Shown one piece after another: positions 33,449-42,157 of a DNA stretch of 64,000 bases (positions are counted from its first letter, which is position 1; each line of letters starts with the position of its first letter). The notes beneath the pieces are model-generated. The model saw only the letters and a list, made by a program, of their open reading frames with translations, had not been told where the DNA came from and did not search any database. The position numbers and the translations under genes were made by a program. Origin of the DNA: DASUGC01 sp035606665 (GTDB taxonomy: Bacteria > Acidobacteriota > Vicinamibacteria > Vicinamibacterales > SCN-69-37); the NCBI GenBank assembly GCA_035606665.1, contig DATNEY010000009.1:62001-126000 (forward strand), in the 5' to 3' direction.

Positions 33449-34220
33449 CGGAAGCTAATTGGTGACGTGTGGCCCGGTTTGGCGCTGAGGCTCGCCTGTG
33501 GCTGGGAAACTGGCTGTATGTTCTGCCGTCCAATCTCCTGCCAGTTTCACTCTTCCTTACGCCGCCCCACTGCTTGAAGAAGAATGGCACTTTAGCGGCT
33601 TCGCACTGGTCACGGATGCTTCGAACCCAGGCTGGGTCCATCGGCCGGGCGCCCGGCCCGCTCTCGCCCCCAACAATCGTCCAACCGATTCCGGTGAGGT
33701 CTACCTGACCAAGATCCTCTAGAAGTGGCTCAATTGACAGGAACCTGACGGCGGCGGGAGCCTTGCGAAGGGCGTCCACGCGTGGAAGACCAACTCGGCG
33801 GTTCTCGACGCTGACGCCCCACCAAACATGCGCCATTCCGGCGGCATGTCTCAGCTTGGTGGCGAGCAAAGCGGCCATGCGATCGGCACGTTTCGTGAGC
33901 ACTTGGTACGTGTGCCAGTTTGCGGCAGCCATTACAGCAGCAATCGTTTCGATGTACGAGTCAGGGATGTCCTCATGGAACAGATCGCTCATTGAATTCA
34001 CGAAGATCATTCGCGATCCAGCGAGCTTGAACGGCTCGTCCAACTTCTCAGGCACAAGACGCAGGTCGAATCCGCGCTCGAACGGGTGCCCCTTGACCCC
34101 CCTGAATCGCTCGGCGAATGTTTCCGCGTAGCAGTGAGCACAGCCCGGGCTGACCTTGCTGCAGCCACGGACTGGGTTCCATGTCGCATCAGTCCACTCG
34201 ATCTTGGAGTTGTTGCTCAT
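33435..34220 (-). CDS. DUF5131 / phage Gp37-Gp68-type three-Cys protein
   Basis: The 261-residue protein starts MSNNSKIEWTDATWNPVRGC. Cys20, Cys27 and Cys30 form C-x6-C-x2-C, the three-Cys motif thought to hold an iron-sulfur cluster in a radical-SAM-like TIM barrel. Further family marks are NSMSDLFHEDIP, VLTKRADRM, GVSVENRR, LSIEPLLEDLG, WTIVGGESGPGARP and PFFFKQWGG. The family was first noted in bacteriophages and is widespread on mobile elements. It is the natural neighbour of TcmP, and their overlapping frames suggest translational coupling. Function is undetermined; RNA or nucleotide modification has been suggested for relatives. Low G+C suggests horizontal gain. Confidence 0.88.
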   Translation of the reverse strand: MSNNSKIEWTDATWNPVRGCSKVSPGCAHCYAETFAERFRGVKGHPFERGFDLRLVPEKLDEPFKLAGSRMIFVNSMSDLFHEDIPDSYIETIAAVMAAANWHTYQVLTKRADRMAALLATKLRHAAGMAHVWWGVSVENRRVGLPRVDALRKAPAAVRFLSIEPLLEDLGQVDLTGIGWTIVGGESGPGARPMDPAWVRSIRDQCEAAKVPFFFKQWGGVRKSETGRRLDGRTYSQFPSHRRASAPNRATRHQLASGVRA

Positions 34221-34466
34221 GACCAGTAGTCAGCGCCTCCCCGGACGGTTACGGCGAGTCAATAGTGTCGGAGCGCGACCAAGACTTCGGCTGGAACCCA
34301 CGACTCTGAAAGTCACAGTCATCCGCTAGCCATCCTCGGAGGAGGTTTCTACGTTGGTGGATGTTAGCAGAGGGTCTATGTCAGGTGAGGACACACCGTC
34401 AGGCGGCTCACGTCGAGACCATCCTCGCTCGCGTCCCTGGCAAGTCGTTCAAGCATCCGTAGATAC
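34221..34466. other. Intergenic region upstream of the DUF5131-tcmP pair
   Basis: No gene was recognised in these 246 bases. They presumably hold the promoter of the DUF5131-tcmP pair. Base composition rises again toward the CNNM gene. No integrase, tRNA or clear flanking direct repeat marks the edge of the insert. Confidence 0.4.
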
Positions 34467-35768
34467 TCAATCCTCTGATGGAGGAAGCAGTATTGCACGC
34501 GCCTGTCTGACGCCGCGGCCGCTTGTCGTCGTGACTTCCAGCCGGATGCGGCCGTACCGAACGACGTCGCCCGGCACCGGTGGACGGCCGAGCAGCGCGA
34601 GAATCAGTCCGCTGACGCTGTCCACTTCTTCATGCGCCAGATCCAAATCGAAGTGCCGGCCGAGCTCGTCAATCCGCAGCGTACCCGCGACGAGCGCCGA
34701 CCCGTTGCCAGTGGCGACGAGTGGCGGCGCCGCGGGCTGGCCCTCGTCGATCTCGCCGACGACCTCTTCGAAGAGATCTTCGAGACTGATCACGCCTGCC
34801 GTGCCGCCGTGTTCGTCGATGACGACCGCCATGTGCGCGGACGCCTTCTTCATGACTCTGAGAACCGCGTCGAGCGTCGCGGTTTCCGGGACGACCGGAA
34901 TCTGCCGCATGGTCGCCGTCGTGAGCGGGGCGCCGCTCAGGATCGGCCGCAGCAGATCCTTCACGTGCAGCATCCCGACGATGTGATCGAGATCGCCGTC
35001 GTAGATCGGATAACGGGTGTGATGGTACTTCGCCATGATTTCGCGAAGGCGATCGGCCGTCGCCGACAGCGGAATGCCCGCCACCCGCACGCGCGGCACC
35101 ATGACCTGGCCGGCGGTGAGGTCGCCGAACTCCAGCAGCTCGCTCAGGATCGATCCGGCTTCCGCCCGCATCGCGCCGCCCTCGGCGCTTTCCTCGACGA
35201 TGATCTGGAGCTCTTCCACCGTGTAACCGTGATCGCCGCCGCCCTCGCTTCGGTGGATGCCGAACAGGCGCAGGCAGAAATTGCCGGCCGCGTTCAGCAT
35301 CCGCACGAACGGATAGAACACGACGAGCCCGGCAAGCATCGGCCAGTAGAGGACGCGCGCCGCGCCCTCGGCGTGCGCAAGCGCGATCGCCTTGGGCAGC
35401 ATTTCGCCAACAAAGATGTGGAGGTAGGTGAGGCAGCCAATCGCGAGGATGCTCGCGAGCGAATGCGCGGCAATAAACCGTTGCGTTGGCGCCAGTTCCA
35501 GCCGCGGCTCGAGCCACGCCGCGAACGTGTGCTCGCCGTACATACCGAGCCCGAGGCTCGCCAGCGTGATGCCGAGCTGCGCCGTCGCGATGAAGCGATC
35601 CTGCCGCGCGGGCGTCGTGAGCAGCCCGAGGATGCGCCGCGCGAGGCCGTCGCCCAGGTTCGCTCGATGCTCGACCGCCGTCCGCGACACGCCGATGATC
35701 GCGAACTCGGCGGCGACGAAGAACGCGTTCGCCAGAAGCAGCGCGAGGATGACGAGCGCGATGGTCAT
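34467..35768 (-). CDS. CNNM/CorC-HlyC-type membrane protein with CBS domains (1)
   Basis: The 433-residue protein has the CNNM (DUF21) membrane domain in its first 190 residues, with several hydrophobic segments and LLANAFFVAAEFAIIGVSR at the start. A CBS pair follows (about 210-330, VMVPRVRVAGIP and YPIYDGDLDHIVGMLHVKDLL), and a C-terminal CorC/HlyC domain contains LAHEEVDSVSGLILALLGR. Such proteins act as magnesium or cobalt transport or efflux factors in the inner membrane. The ATG overlaps the stop of the upstream CNNM gene (ATGA at 35765-35768), so the pair is translationally coupled. Confidence 0.9.
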   Translation of the reverse strand: MTIALVILALLLANAFFVAAEFAIIGVSRTAVEHRANLGDGLARRILGLLTTPARQDRFIATAQLGITLASLGLGMYGEHTFAAWLEPRLELAPTQRFIAAHSLASILAIGCLTYLHIFVGEMLPKAIALAHAEGAARVLYWPMLAGLVVFYPFVRMLNAAGNFCLRLFGIHRSEGGGDHGYTVEELQIIVEESAEGGAMRAEAGSILSELLEFGDLTAGQVMVPRVRVAGIPLSATADRLREIMAKYHHTRYPIYDGDLDHIVGMLHVKDLLRPILSGAPLTTATMRQIPVVPETATLDAVLRVMKKASAHMAVVIDEHGGTAGVISLEDLFEEVVGEIDEGQPAAPPLVATGNGSALVAGTLRIDELGRHFDLDLAHEEVDSVSGLILALLGRPPVPGDVVRYGRIRLEVTTTSGRGVRQARAILLPPSED

Positions 35769-36805
35769 GACCCGCCGGCTCCCGCCTCGAGAAACGCATT
35801 CAGCGCGTCGTGGATGCTCACGAATCCGAGAATCACGCCGCTCTCATCGACGACGCCCGCCTGATGCGCGCGTTTCTCGCGGAGCCTCGCGATCACCTGA
35901 TCGCCCGGCAGCGACGCCGGCAGGGTCACGAACGGCCGCAGCAGTTGATCGATTGACGCGGGCCGGCCGTGCGCGACGTACCGCTGCACCAGGTCCTTCA
36001 CGCGCAGCGTGCCGACGATGTTGTTGCGGGCGCCGCGGAAGGCCGGAAGGCGGCTGAACGGGCTGGCCGCGACTTCCTCGAGCGCGCGATCCCACGACGC
36101 GTCCACGTCGATCATCCGGAGCCGATCGCACGGCACCATCAGATCGCGCGCCGTACGTCGTCCGAGCTTCAGCGCCTGATGCAGCCGCTTGTGTTCCTCG
36201 GGCTCGAGCAGGCCGCCGTCGCGGCTTTCCGCGATGAGCAGCGCGATTTCGTCAGGCGAGTGCAGGTGGCGATGGCTGCCGGCGTGCTGGCCGAAGAGGC
36301 GGAGCAATCCCGTCGCTGATCCGTTGAGCACGGTGATGAGCGGCCGGAATGCCGCGAGCGACCAGCGCATCGGCAGGACGGTGGCGAGTGCGACTTCGGT
36401 CGGGAACTGCAGCGCGATGCTCTTGGGAATGAGCTCGCTCACGAGCACGTTCGCGATCGTGAGGATCACGAGCACCGTGATGGCGGCCGCGGACGCTGCC
36501 GCCTGTGCGTCGAGTCCTGTCAGCTGCGCCATGTAGGGCGCGGCCCAGACGGCGACGGTGCCTTGGCCGACCGCGCCGAGGATCAGGCTCGACAGCGTGA
36601 TGCCGACCTGCGAGACGGCGACGTAGCGATCGAGCTCGGCGGGATCCTGGACGAACGGCAGCAGCCTGCGGGCGAGGAAGCTGCCATCCTCGCTCAGGCG
36701 GCGCACGCGGCTCCGCCGCACGCCGACCGCCGCAAACTCGCCGGCCACGTAGAAGGCGTTGGCCAGAATCAGCAGCGCCAGGACGATCCAGACCGTGATG
36801 GACAA
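35765..36805 (-). CDS. CNNM/CorC-HlyC-type membrane protein with CBS domains (2)
   Basis: The 346-residue protein starts at TTG 36805, as no ATG or GTG precedes the first membrane segment (TVWIVLALLILANAFYVAGEF). It has the CNNM membrane domain to about residue 190 and a CBS pair (DLMVPCDRLRMIDV, NNIVGTLRVKDLV, then GVVDESGVILGFVSIHDALN). Unlike its partner it lacks the C-terminal CorC_HlyC domain. Tandem CNNM genes with one shorter member are common and may form a heteromer. It is the first gene of a coupled two-gene operon. Confidence 0.88.
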   Translation of the reverse strand: MSITVWIVLALLILANAFYVAGEFAAVGVRRSRVRRLSEDGSFLARRLLPFVQDPAELDRYVAVSQVGITLSSLILGAVGQGTVAVWAAPYMAQLTGLDAQAAASAAAITVLVILTIANVLVSELIPKSIALQFPTEVALATVLPMRWSLAAFRPLITVLNGSATGLLRLFGQHAGSHRHLHSPDEIALLIAESRDGGLLEPEEHKRLHQALKLGRRTARDLMVPCDRLRMIDVDASWDRALEEVAASPFSRLPAFRGARNNIVGTLRVKDLVQRYVAHGRPASIDQLLRPFVTLPASLPGDQVIARLREKRAHQAGVVDESGVILGFVSIHDALNAFLEAGAGGS

Positions 36806-36857
36806 CCGCGACTAGTGTAGCCACAAGCGCCGTTACTGGTAGCATTCGACCGGTCAC

Positions 36858-36967
36858 CCGCACGGCCGAGCAGAGCGAGCGAGTGCGCGAGCGAGCCACG
36901 CGAACGGAGTGGGGCGATGGGGCCCCACGAGTGAGCGTGCAGGGGGTCCGCGGGGCGAAGCCCCCGG
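36858..36967 (+). repeat. Dispersed structured element, copy E4 (both hairpins)
   Basis: Words GAGCGAGCCACGCGAACG lead into hairpin 1 at 36909-36928 (GTGGGG / CCCCAC). Linker GAGTGAGCGTGCA, the word GGGGGTCCGC and hairpin 2 at 36952-36964 (GGGGC-GAA-GCCCC) follow. Relative to E2, hairpin 1 has T-A in place of C-G at one pair, a compensatory change. The element ends nine bases before the mscL ATG at 36976. Confidence 0.6.
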
Positions 36968-36975
36968 AAAAGAAC

Positions 36976-37317
36976 ATGTTCGGAGAATTTAGGGCATTCG
37001 TGAATCAGGGCAACGCGCTGGATCTGGCCGTGGGCGTCATGATTGGCGCGGCGTTCGGCAAGATCGTGAACTCGATCGTGAACGACCTCATCACGCCGGT
37101 TCTTTCGCTCGCGCTCGGCAAAGTGGACTTCAACAACATGTTCGTGGCCCTGAACGGTCAGACGGCGACCTCGCTCGAAGAAGCGAGAAAGGGCGGCGCG
37201 GTCTTCGCCTACGGCGCGTTCCTCAACAACATCATCGAGTTCCTCGTCGTCGCCTTTACGATCTTCATCGTCGTCCGCCAGATCAACAAATGGCGAGGCA
37301 CCCCCGCCAAGGCCTGA
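36976..37317 (+). CDS. mscL: Large-conductance mechanosensitive channel
   Basis: ATG 36976 gives MFGEFRAFVNQGNALDLAVGVMIGAAFGKIVNSIVNDLI, the near-invariant MscL N-terminus and first membrane helix. The second helix is AYGAFLNNIIEFLVVAFTIFIVV. At 113 residues it is a little shorter than E. coli MscL, mainly at the C-terminal bundle. It forms a homopentameric pore that opens on membrane tension to release solutes in hypo-osmotic shock. The open frame continues upstream to 36883, but that part lies in repeat element E4. Its 3' end overlaps the next gene by 28 bases. Confidence 0.95.
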   Translation: MFGEFRAFVNQGNALDLAVGVMIGAAFGKIVNSIVNDLITPVLSLALGKVDFNNMFVALNGQTATSLEEARKGGAVFAYGAFLNNIIEFLVVAFTIFIVVRQINKWRGTPAKA

Positions 37318-38393
37318 CGCTGACTGTTCTGGTCGCGCTCGCACTGATTGCGCCGGCAACGGCGCAATCGGTGAAGAGCCCGTCCGAGATGGACGGCGAC
37401 GAACTGTTCGCCGCCTGGCGCGCGACGGGTGCGTCCGTGCTCACGGCCGCGTTTCCGGACTCGACGCGCTTCGAGAAGTTCCGCAATGACTTCCGAGACC
37501 GGACGCTGAAACGGTGGGTGGAGAAGTCACCCGGAGCAGCAACATGGAAACCGAATCCACTGAAGGCGATGTTCATGCTGGACATCGCCGTCGTGGCGCA
37601 GCCGAGGCACCGGTACTGGGCAGACTTTCTGCACCTTGGCTTGGACTACTTCCGCGAACGCCTCGACACGGTCGGCGCGGACGAGTCGATGGACGCGTTC
37701 GAAATCCTCTGGAGCAAGACCGCCATCTCGTTCGCGTCCGGACGGCGGCAGCCTGAGGTTGTCGAGGCGTTGGTCAAATTGCTGCTTCGCCGGATGGCGC
37801 CGGTGCCGGCGCCGCCGCCGACCAGGCGCGGCGCAGTCGTCGTCAAGAAGCTCGTCGATCCATGGATCGTGCTGATGCAGGGCTACGCGCAGGAAGCCTA
37901 CGTTCACCTGTCGCGTGAACACCTCGAGGACCACAGTCCCGCGGCGATCACGGCGTACGACAGAGCGGCTCAATTCGAGGAAACACGCGCTGAGGCCACT
38001 ATTCGCAAGGCGTGGCTGCAGCTCGAGTCCCGCCGCGCCGCGGATGCACTGACGACGATTGAGACCTTCGACGATGCGTGGACGAATGAAGCCGTGCTCC
38101 TGTACTGGGCGCGGCTGATCCGTGGCAAAGCTCTGGCTGCGGTGGGCGAGGCCGACGCGGCCACACGCGCGTACGGCGCGGCGCTCGAGCTCGTGCCCAG
38201 TGCGCAATCGCCACGCGTCGGCATCCTGTCTATCGAAGCCGGGCGCGGCCGCGCGGACGTCGCGGAAGCGATCGCGAAGGACATCCGTACCGCGCCCGAT
38301 CCCGTTCACGATCCGTGGTGGATCTACCCGCATGGCGATCTCCGTTTCTTCCTTCAGCGCGAGAGGACACTTCGCGCCATGGCGTCCCAATGA
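37290..38393 (+). CDS. Secreted TPR-like protein of unknown function
   Basis: The 367-residue protein has a signal peptide (LTLTVLVALALIAPATAQS). A mainly helical body follows that includes TPR-like pairs in its second half (AITAYDRAAQFEETRAEATIRKAWLQLESRRAADAL, then LIRGKALAAVGEADAATRAYGAALEL). Each of those stretches spans two helices. No enzyme motif is visible. It starts inside the mscL coding end and overlaps the VWA gene by four bases (ATGA at 38390), so it is probably translated together with that protein. A role in a cell-envelope complex with the VWA partner is inferred. Confidence 0.65.
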   Translation: MARHPRQGLTLTVLVALALIAPATAQSVKSPSEMDGDELFAAWRATGASVLTAAFPDSTRFEKFRNDFRDRTLKRWVEKSPGAATWKPNPLKAMFMLDIAVVAQPRHRYWADFLHLGLDYFRERLDTVGADESMDAFEILWSKTAISFASGRRQPEVVEALVKLLLRRMAPVPAPPPTRRGAVVVKKLVDPWIVLMQGYAQEAYVHLSREHLEDHSPAAITAYDRAAQFEETRAEATIRKAWLQLESRRAADALTTIETFDDAWTNEAVLLYWARLIRGKALAAVGEADAATRAYGAALELVPSAQSPRVGILSIEAGRGRADVAEAIAKDIRTAPDPVHDPWWIYPHGDLRFFLQRERTLRAMASQ

Positions 38394-39373
38394 AGTTGTT
38401 GCTCACGCTCGCGTTAGCCCTGGCCGGTACGGCGGGCCTGGCTCAGCGGCCGCAGTTCCGTACGGGCATCGACGTCGTGCAGCTCAACGTCGCCGTCACC
38501 GACAAGACCAAAGTCATCGCGGACCTGATCGCGGCTGACTTCGAGGTGCGCGACAACGATGTCGTCCAGGAAGTCACCAATGTGAGCCGGGAAGCGCTGC
38601 CGATTGACGTGACGATGGTGATCGACACGAGCGAGAGCGTTGCGGGCTGGGTTCAAACCGCCATCGTGAACGCAGCGAACAAGGTCCGGATGCGCCTGCA
38701 GCCGTCGGATCGGCTCTCCCTGCTGACGTTCAACCAGCGCGTCGTCGAACGTGCGTCGATGCGGCCGGCGACGGATGTCAATGTGCTGGAGTTGGGAAAG
38801 CCGGCAGGGCAGACATCGCTTCACGACGCCCTGGCCACCGTGCTCGTGCAGCGCGCCGTCGCCGACCGTCGTCAGCTTGCCATCGTGTTTTCGGACGGCC
38901 GCGATTCCACGAGTCTTCTATCCGATGGTGACGTGCTCGACCTGGCGAGGCGATCGCAGACGGCGACGTTCTTTGTCGTCGATCTGCAGTCCGGCTCGCG
39001 AATGGTGGTCAACTGGGTGAGCGGTCCCAGCGGGGTCCCGACACCGTCAATGTCGCTGGTCAAGGAGAACGATCCCCGGTTAATGACGTTCGTTCAGACG
39101 ATTTCCGCCGCGACGGGCGGAGTGGTTCAACTGGCGTCGCTCAACAACATTACGATCATCAACGGGCGCACCCGCGAGGTCGTGCAGCGTCCACGCACCG
39201 AGATGCTCGACGAGCCATTCCTGAAGGCGCTCGAGGATTTCCGCACGAGCTATGTCGTGAGCTACGTCCTCGCAGGCGTGCCTCGTCCAGGCTGGCACGA
39301 AGTGAAAGTGCGCGTGAAGCGGCCCGGGACGTCGTACCAGATCAGAACGAGAAACGGATACACGGGCGGGTGA
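38390..39373 (+). CDS. VWFA-related secreted protein with intact MIDAS
   Basis: ATG 38390 overlaps the upstream stop and opens a signal peptide (MKLLLTLALALAGTAGLAQ). The 327-residue product has the short N-terminal module seen in acidobacterial VWFA-related proteins (VVQLNVAVTDKTKVIADLIAADF split by a turn, VRDNDVVQEV) and a von Willebrand A domain. The metal-binding motif VIDTSES (D-x-S-x-S) and the later FSDGRDS are intact. The C-terminal domain ends in SYVLAGVPRPGWHEVKVRVK. It probably binds a protein ligand outside the cytoplasm. It is coupled to the TPR-like gene upstream and followed after five bases by the arginase-like gene. Confidence 0.75.
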   Translation: MKLLLTLALALAGTAGLAQRPQFRTGIDVVQLNVAVTDKTKVIADLIAADFEVRDNDVVQEVTNVSREALPIDVTMVIDTSESVAGWVQTAIVNAANKVRMRLQPSDRLSLLTFNQRVVERASMRPATDVNVLELGKPAGQTSLHDALATVLVQRAVADRRQLAIVFSDGRDSTSLLSDGDVLDLARRSQTATFFVVDLQSGSRMVVNWVSGPSGVPTPSMSLVKENDPRLMTFVQTISAATGGVVQLASLNNITIINGRTREVVQRPRTEMLDEPFLKALEDFRTSYVVSYVLAGVPRPGWHEVKVRVKRPGTSYQIRTRNGYTGG

Positions 39374-39378
39374 CTCCC

Positions 39379-40341
39379 ATGAAAAGCGCTGTGTTCGCGG
39401 CCTTGGTCGCGCTCTTGATCGCAGGCGCGGCCGCGCATCAGGGTGCCCAGGCACCCTCGGCGTTGCGCATCGCGCTCGTCAAGCAGCCCTTCATTCCCAA
39501 CGGCACGTCGGTAGGTCCAACGACGATGGCGTCCGGAGGGATTCAGGAGGCGCTCGCAAAACTGGGCGCGACGGTGCGAGTGAGCGAAATCGCGCTGACG
39601 AAGGAGCAGGAGCCGGAGTACGGCGGATGGAAACGGCTCGGCTATGCGTTGGGACATCTGGGCCGCGCGGTGGCGGCGAATGTGCGCGAGGGCTACTTCA
39701 ACGTGGGGCTGCTCGGCACGTGTCCGTCGATGCCTGGAATGGTGGCCGGCCTTCAGCATTCGGGTCCGACCAACGCGCCGATCAGGATCGGCATGCTCTG
39801 GCTCGACGCGCATCCGGATTTCAACACGCCCGAGACAACGCGGAGCGGATCGCTTGGCGGGATGCCCGTGGCGGTCGCGACCGGCCGATGCCTGACCGGC
39901 ATGCGGCTCGATGCGAATCTGGATCCGCCATTGGCGGACGAGCAGGTCGTGATGGGAGGCGTCCGTCTGACGGATCCGCTCGAGCAGGAGCTGCTCGACA
40001 AGTCGAAGATCCGCCAGCTCTCCGTGAACGATCTTCAGACGATCTCGCCGGCGGTGATCCGCGAGCTCGATCGGCTGAGTCGCGCCAACGACAAGATTTA
40101 TGTGCACATCGACATGGACGTGCTCGATCCCCGCGAGGTCGAGGCGCACCAGAACAAGGTGCCCGGCGGGCCGTCGAGCGAGGAGCTCGGGAAACTCTTC
40201 GAGATGATCTTCACGCGATATCCGAAGGCCTCCGCAATAGGTTTCGCGACCATTCCTGCAAGAGACGATGGTGGCCTGTCGATCGTCGCGCTCAATCGAA
40301 TGATCCTTGGCGCTGTCCGCGGTCTGCAGGCCCGGAAGTAG
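39379..40341 (+). CDS. Secreted arginase/ureohydrolase-fold protein with altered metal site
   Basis: ATG 39379 opens a signal-like segment (AVFAALVALLIAGAAAHQG). The 320-residue product has the ureohydrolase motifs LDAHPDFN (142-149) and VHIDMDVLDP near residue 243. In the position of the first metal motif, normally GGDHS, it reads GTCPS (113-117), so one conserved manganese-binding histidine is gone. Export and the missing ligand make a standard arginase or agmatinase role doubtful. A single-metal enzyme or a non-catalytic binding protein are alternatives. GTG 39370, overlapping the VWA stop, is another possible start. Confidence 0.75.
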   Translation: MKSAVFAALVALLIAGAAAHQGAQAPSALRIALVKQPFIPNGTSVGPTTMASGGIQEALAKLGATVRVSEIALTKEQEPEYGGWKRLGYALGHLGRAVAANVREGYFNVGLLGTCPSMPGMVAGLQHSGPTNAPIRIGMLWLDAHPDFNTPETTRSGSLGGMPVAVATGRCLTGMRLDANLDPPLADEQVVMGGVRLTDPLEQELLDKSKIRQLSVNDLQTISPAVIRELDRLSRANDKIYVHIDMDVLDPREVEAHQNKVPGGPSSEELGKLFEMIFTRYPKASAIGFATIPARDDGGLSIVALNRMILGAVRGLQARK

Positions 40342-40348
40342 CCGCCGA

Positions 40349-42157
40349 CTACCTCGCGGCGATCCGCAGGTCCTGCGTCTTCTTCTCACCGTCAGCGATG
40401 ACGACTTTGACGGCGGCGGGGACGACCTGCTCGAGGAACTGAGGATTCGCGAGATCGGAAGGTGAGACTTCTCCAAGCGCCGCCAGGTAGTAGGTGCCGG
40501 CGGCGAGTCCGGTGAATGTGAAGCGGCCGTCGGTCGCGGGGCGGACGGCAGGCCGGACACGCCGCGATCCCGAGAACCACATCGAACGCTCGGTTGAAAA
40601 CAGCACGATCGACAGATCGGACATTGGCTTGCCGGCGCTGTCGAACAACGTGCCTGAAAGCTCAGCGGGTGAGTCCGTGAAGGTCACGACGACATCCTGG
40701 ACGTTCTCGCCGGGGCGAATTTCGAAGGGTGCGTCCGCCACGTCGCGTCCGCCCAACATCGCGGACTTCAGGATCCACCCCGGTGCGGTGGCAGTGACTC
40801 GATAGGTTGCCGGGATGAGTCCCAGCACCTTGAAGCTGTTGTTGGGTTCGAGCAGCGGCTGAGCCGGCGCCGAAGCGCCGACGCCGCGTGTCGTGGCCGC
40901 CCGAATCGACACTGAGACGCGTGGAGCCGCGGCCGGTGGCGTACGGCCCTCGTACAAAACACGACCCTCGACGATCATGCCGGGCGCCAGTTCGAGTGAG
41001 ATCCCCGTAATGTCCTGGCCATCGACTCGAACGTTCGTCATGGCCCACTGTCCCTGTGCCGCGTCCGGAATGCCGGGCGTGGGTCCCGTAATCACAGTGC
41101 GGGCGATCACCGTGTATGCGCCCGGCTCGACACCCTGGATTGAGAAGGATCCATCGTTCGTCGTGGTTGTCGGCTGCGGTACGCCAACCAGTCCGGCCGC
41201 CTCCAGCAGCGTCATCAAGCGTTCCTGATCCGTCGGGACATCACTCTGCGGAATCAGCATCACAGGCTGATAGCGTGCCGGCTGGCCGCCGGATCGCGTC
41301 ACACGTCCTTCGATGCGCGCCGTCGGTACGAACTGCATTCGAAGATCGACGCCGCTGCGCTCCTGTCCTGCCGCAACGGACACGATGCCGGCGCTCGAGG
41401 AATTCACTGTACCCGGGTAGTAGACCGATGCATACGTAACAGAGCGTCGAGGTGGAGCGCCCGCATCCGTTCCCGGTGCGGCGGTTCCTCCGGCGCCACG
41501 AAGCAGGCGATCGGCCCACTGCAATTCCGCCGTGGTCGTCTGTCGCACTTCGCTGCCCTGATTGGCAAGCGTCGATCGCGCCATGACGATGTAGTCGCCG
41601 GCAGGCAGTCCGTAGATTCGATACGCACCCTTGTCATCAGTCGAGGGAGCGCCGGCACCGGCAATCGACGGTGTGAACACGCGCTCACCGAGCGCTGACG
41701 TTGTCACCCGCTGAACCTGCATGCGCACGAGCGGCATGGGCGAGCCGTTCTCGTCCAGGACCGTACCGGCAATCACACCGCCGCGCGGGAGCCGCACTGT
41801 GATGTCGACGGTCTGACTATTCGTCAGGGCGACGGGCTGGCCCACCGTTGCGCCGGCCTGACGCGCGCCGTAGTACGCGAGGACGAATCCAACCTTCGCG
41901 GCTGTGACCCGCACATTGCCCTGCGGCAGGCCCGCGAAAATGAATCGACCCTTGTCGTCGGTGACGGTCTGGAACGTCGTTCGAGTGTCGGCGCTGAATC
42001 CAACAGTAACCAGCGCCCGCCGCACCGGCTGTCCATTGGCTTCATCGACGACGACGGTTCCCGTGAGAACGGCGGTACCCGAAGGCAGGCGCGGCACGTC
42101 CCGAACCTGTGGCGCGAGGAGGACTGCTGCAAGCACTCCGGCCAGCGTGGTCTTCAT
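40349..42157 (-). CDS. Carboxypeptidase-regulatory-like multi-domain exported protein (1)
   Basis: The 602-residue protein has a signal peptide (MKTTLAGVLAAVLLA) and a run of prealbumin-like carboxypeptidase-regulatory beta domains. Typical signatures are LTGTVVVDEANGQPVRRALV near residue 30, IAGTVLDENGSPMPLVRM, DKGAYRIYGLPAGDYIVMAR, and a C-terminal GTLFDSAGKPMSDLSIVL with FTFTGLAAGTYYLAAL. No peptidase catalytic residues are present. Such proteins are abundant in Acidobacteriota and may be surface or outer-membrane-associated. Its ATG overlaps the stop of the similar upstream gene (ATGA at 42154-42157), so the pair is an operon. Confidence 0.75.
   Translation of the reverse strand: MKTTLAGVLAAVLLAPQVRDVPRLPSGTAVLTGTVVVDEANGQPVRRALVTVGFSADTRTTFQTVTDDKGRFIFAGLPQGNVRVTAAKVGFVLAYYGARQAGATVGQPVALTNSQTVDITVRLPRGGVIAGTVLDENGSPMPLVRMQVQRVTTSALGERVFTPSIAGAGAPSTDDKGAYRIYGLPAGDYIVMARSTLANQGSEVRQTTTAELQWADRLLRGAGGTAAPGTDAGAPPRRSVTYASVYYPGTVNSSSAGIVSVAAGQERSGVDLRMQFVPTARIEGRVTRSGGQPARYQPVMLIPQSDVPTDQERLMTLLEAAGLVGVPQPTTTTNDGSFSIQGVEPGAYTVIARTVITGPTPGIPDAAQGQWAMTNVRVDGQDITGISLELAPGMIVEGRVLYEGRTPPAAAPRVSVSIRAATTRGVGASAPAQPLLEPNNSFKVLGLIPATYRVTATAPGWILKSAMLGGRDVADAPFEIRPGENVQDVVVTFTDSPAELSGTLFDSAGKPMSDLSIVLFSTERSMWFSGSRRVRPAVRPATDGRFTFTGLAAGTYYLAALGEVSPSDLANPQFLEQVVPAAVKVVIADGEKKTQDLRIAAR

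Noticed and set aside
34221..34466. tRNA gene or attachment site beside the TcmP/DUF5131 insert
   Set aside because: No cloverleaf, anticodon arm or flanking direct repeat could be found by eye.
36883..36975. Extra N-terminal codons for mscL
   Set aside because: They fall in the dispersed element E4; MscL proteins start with the motif at ATG 36976.
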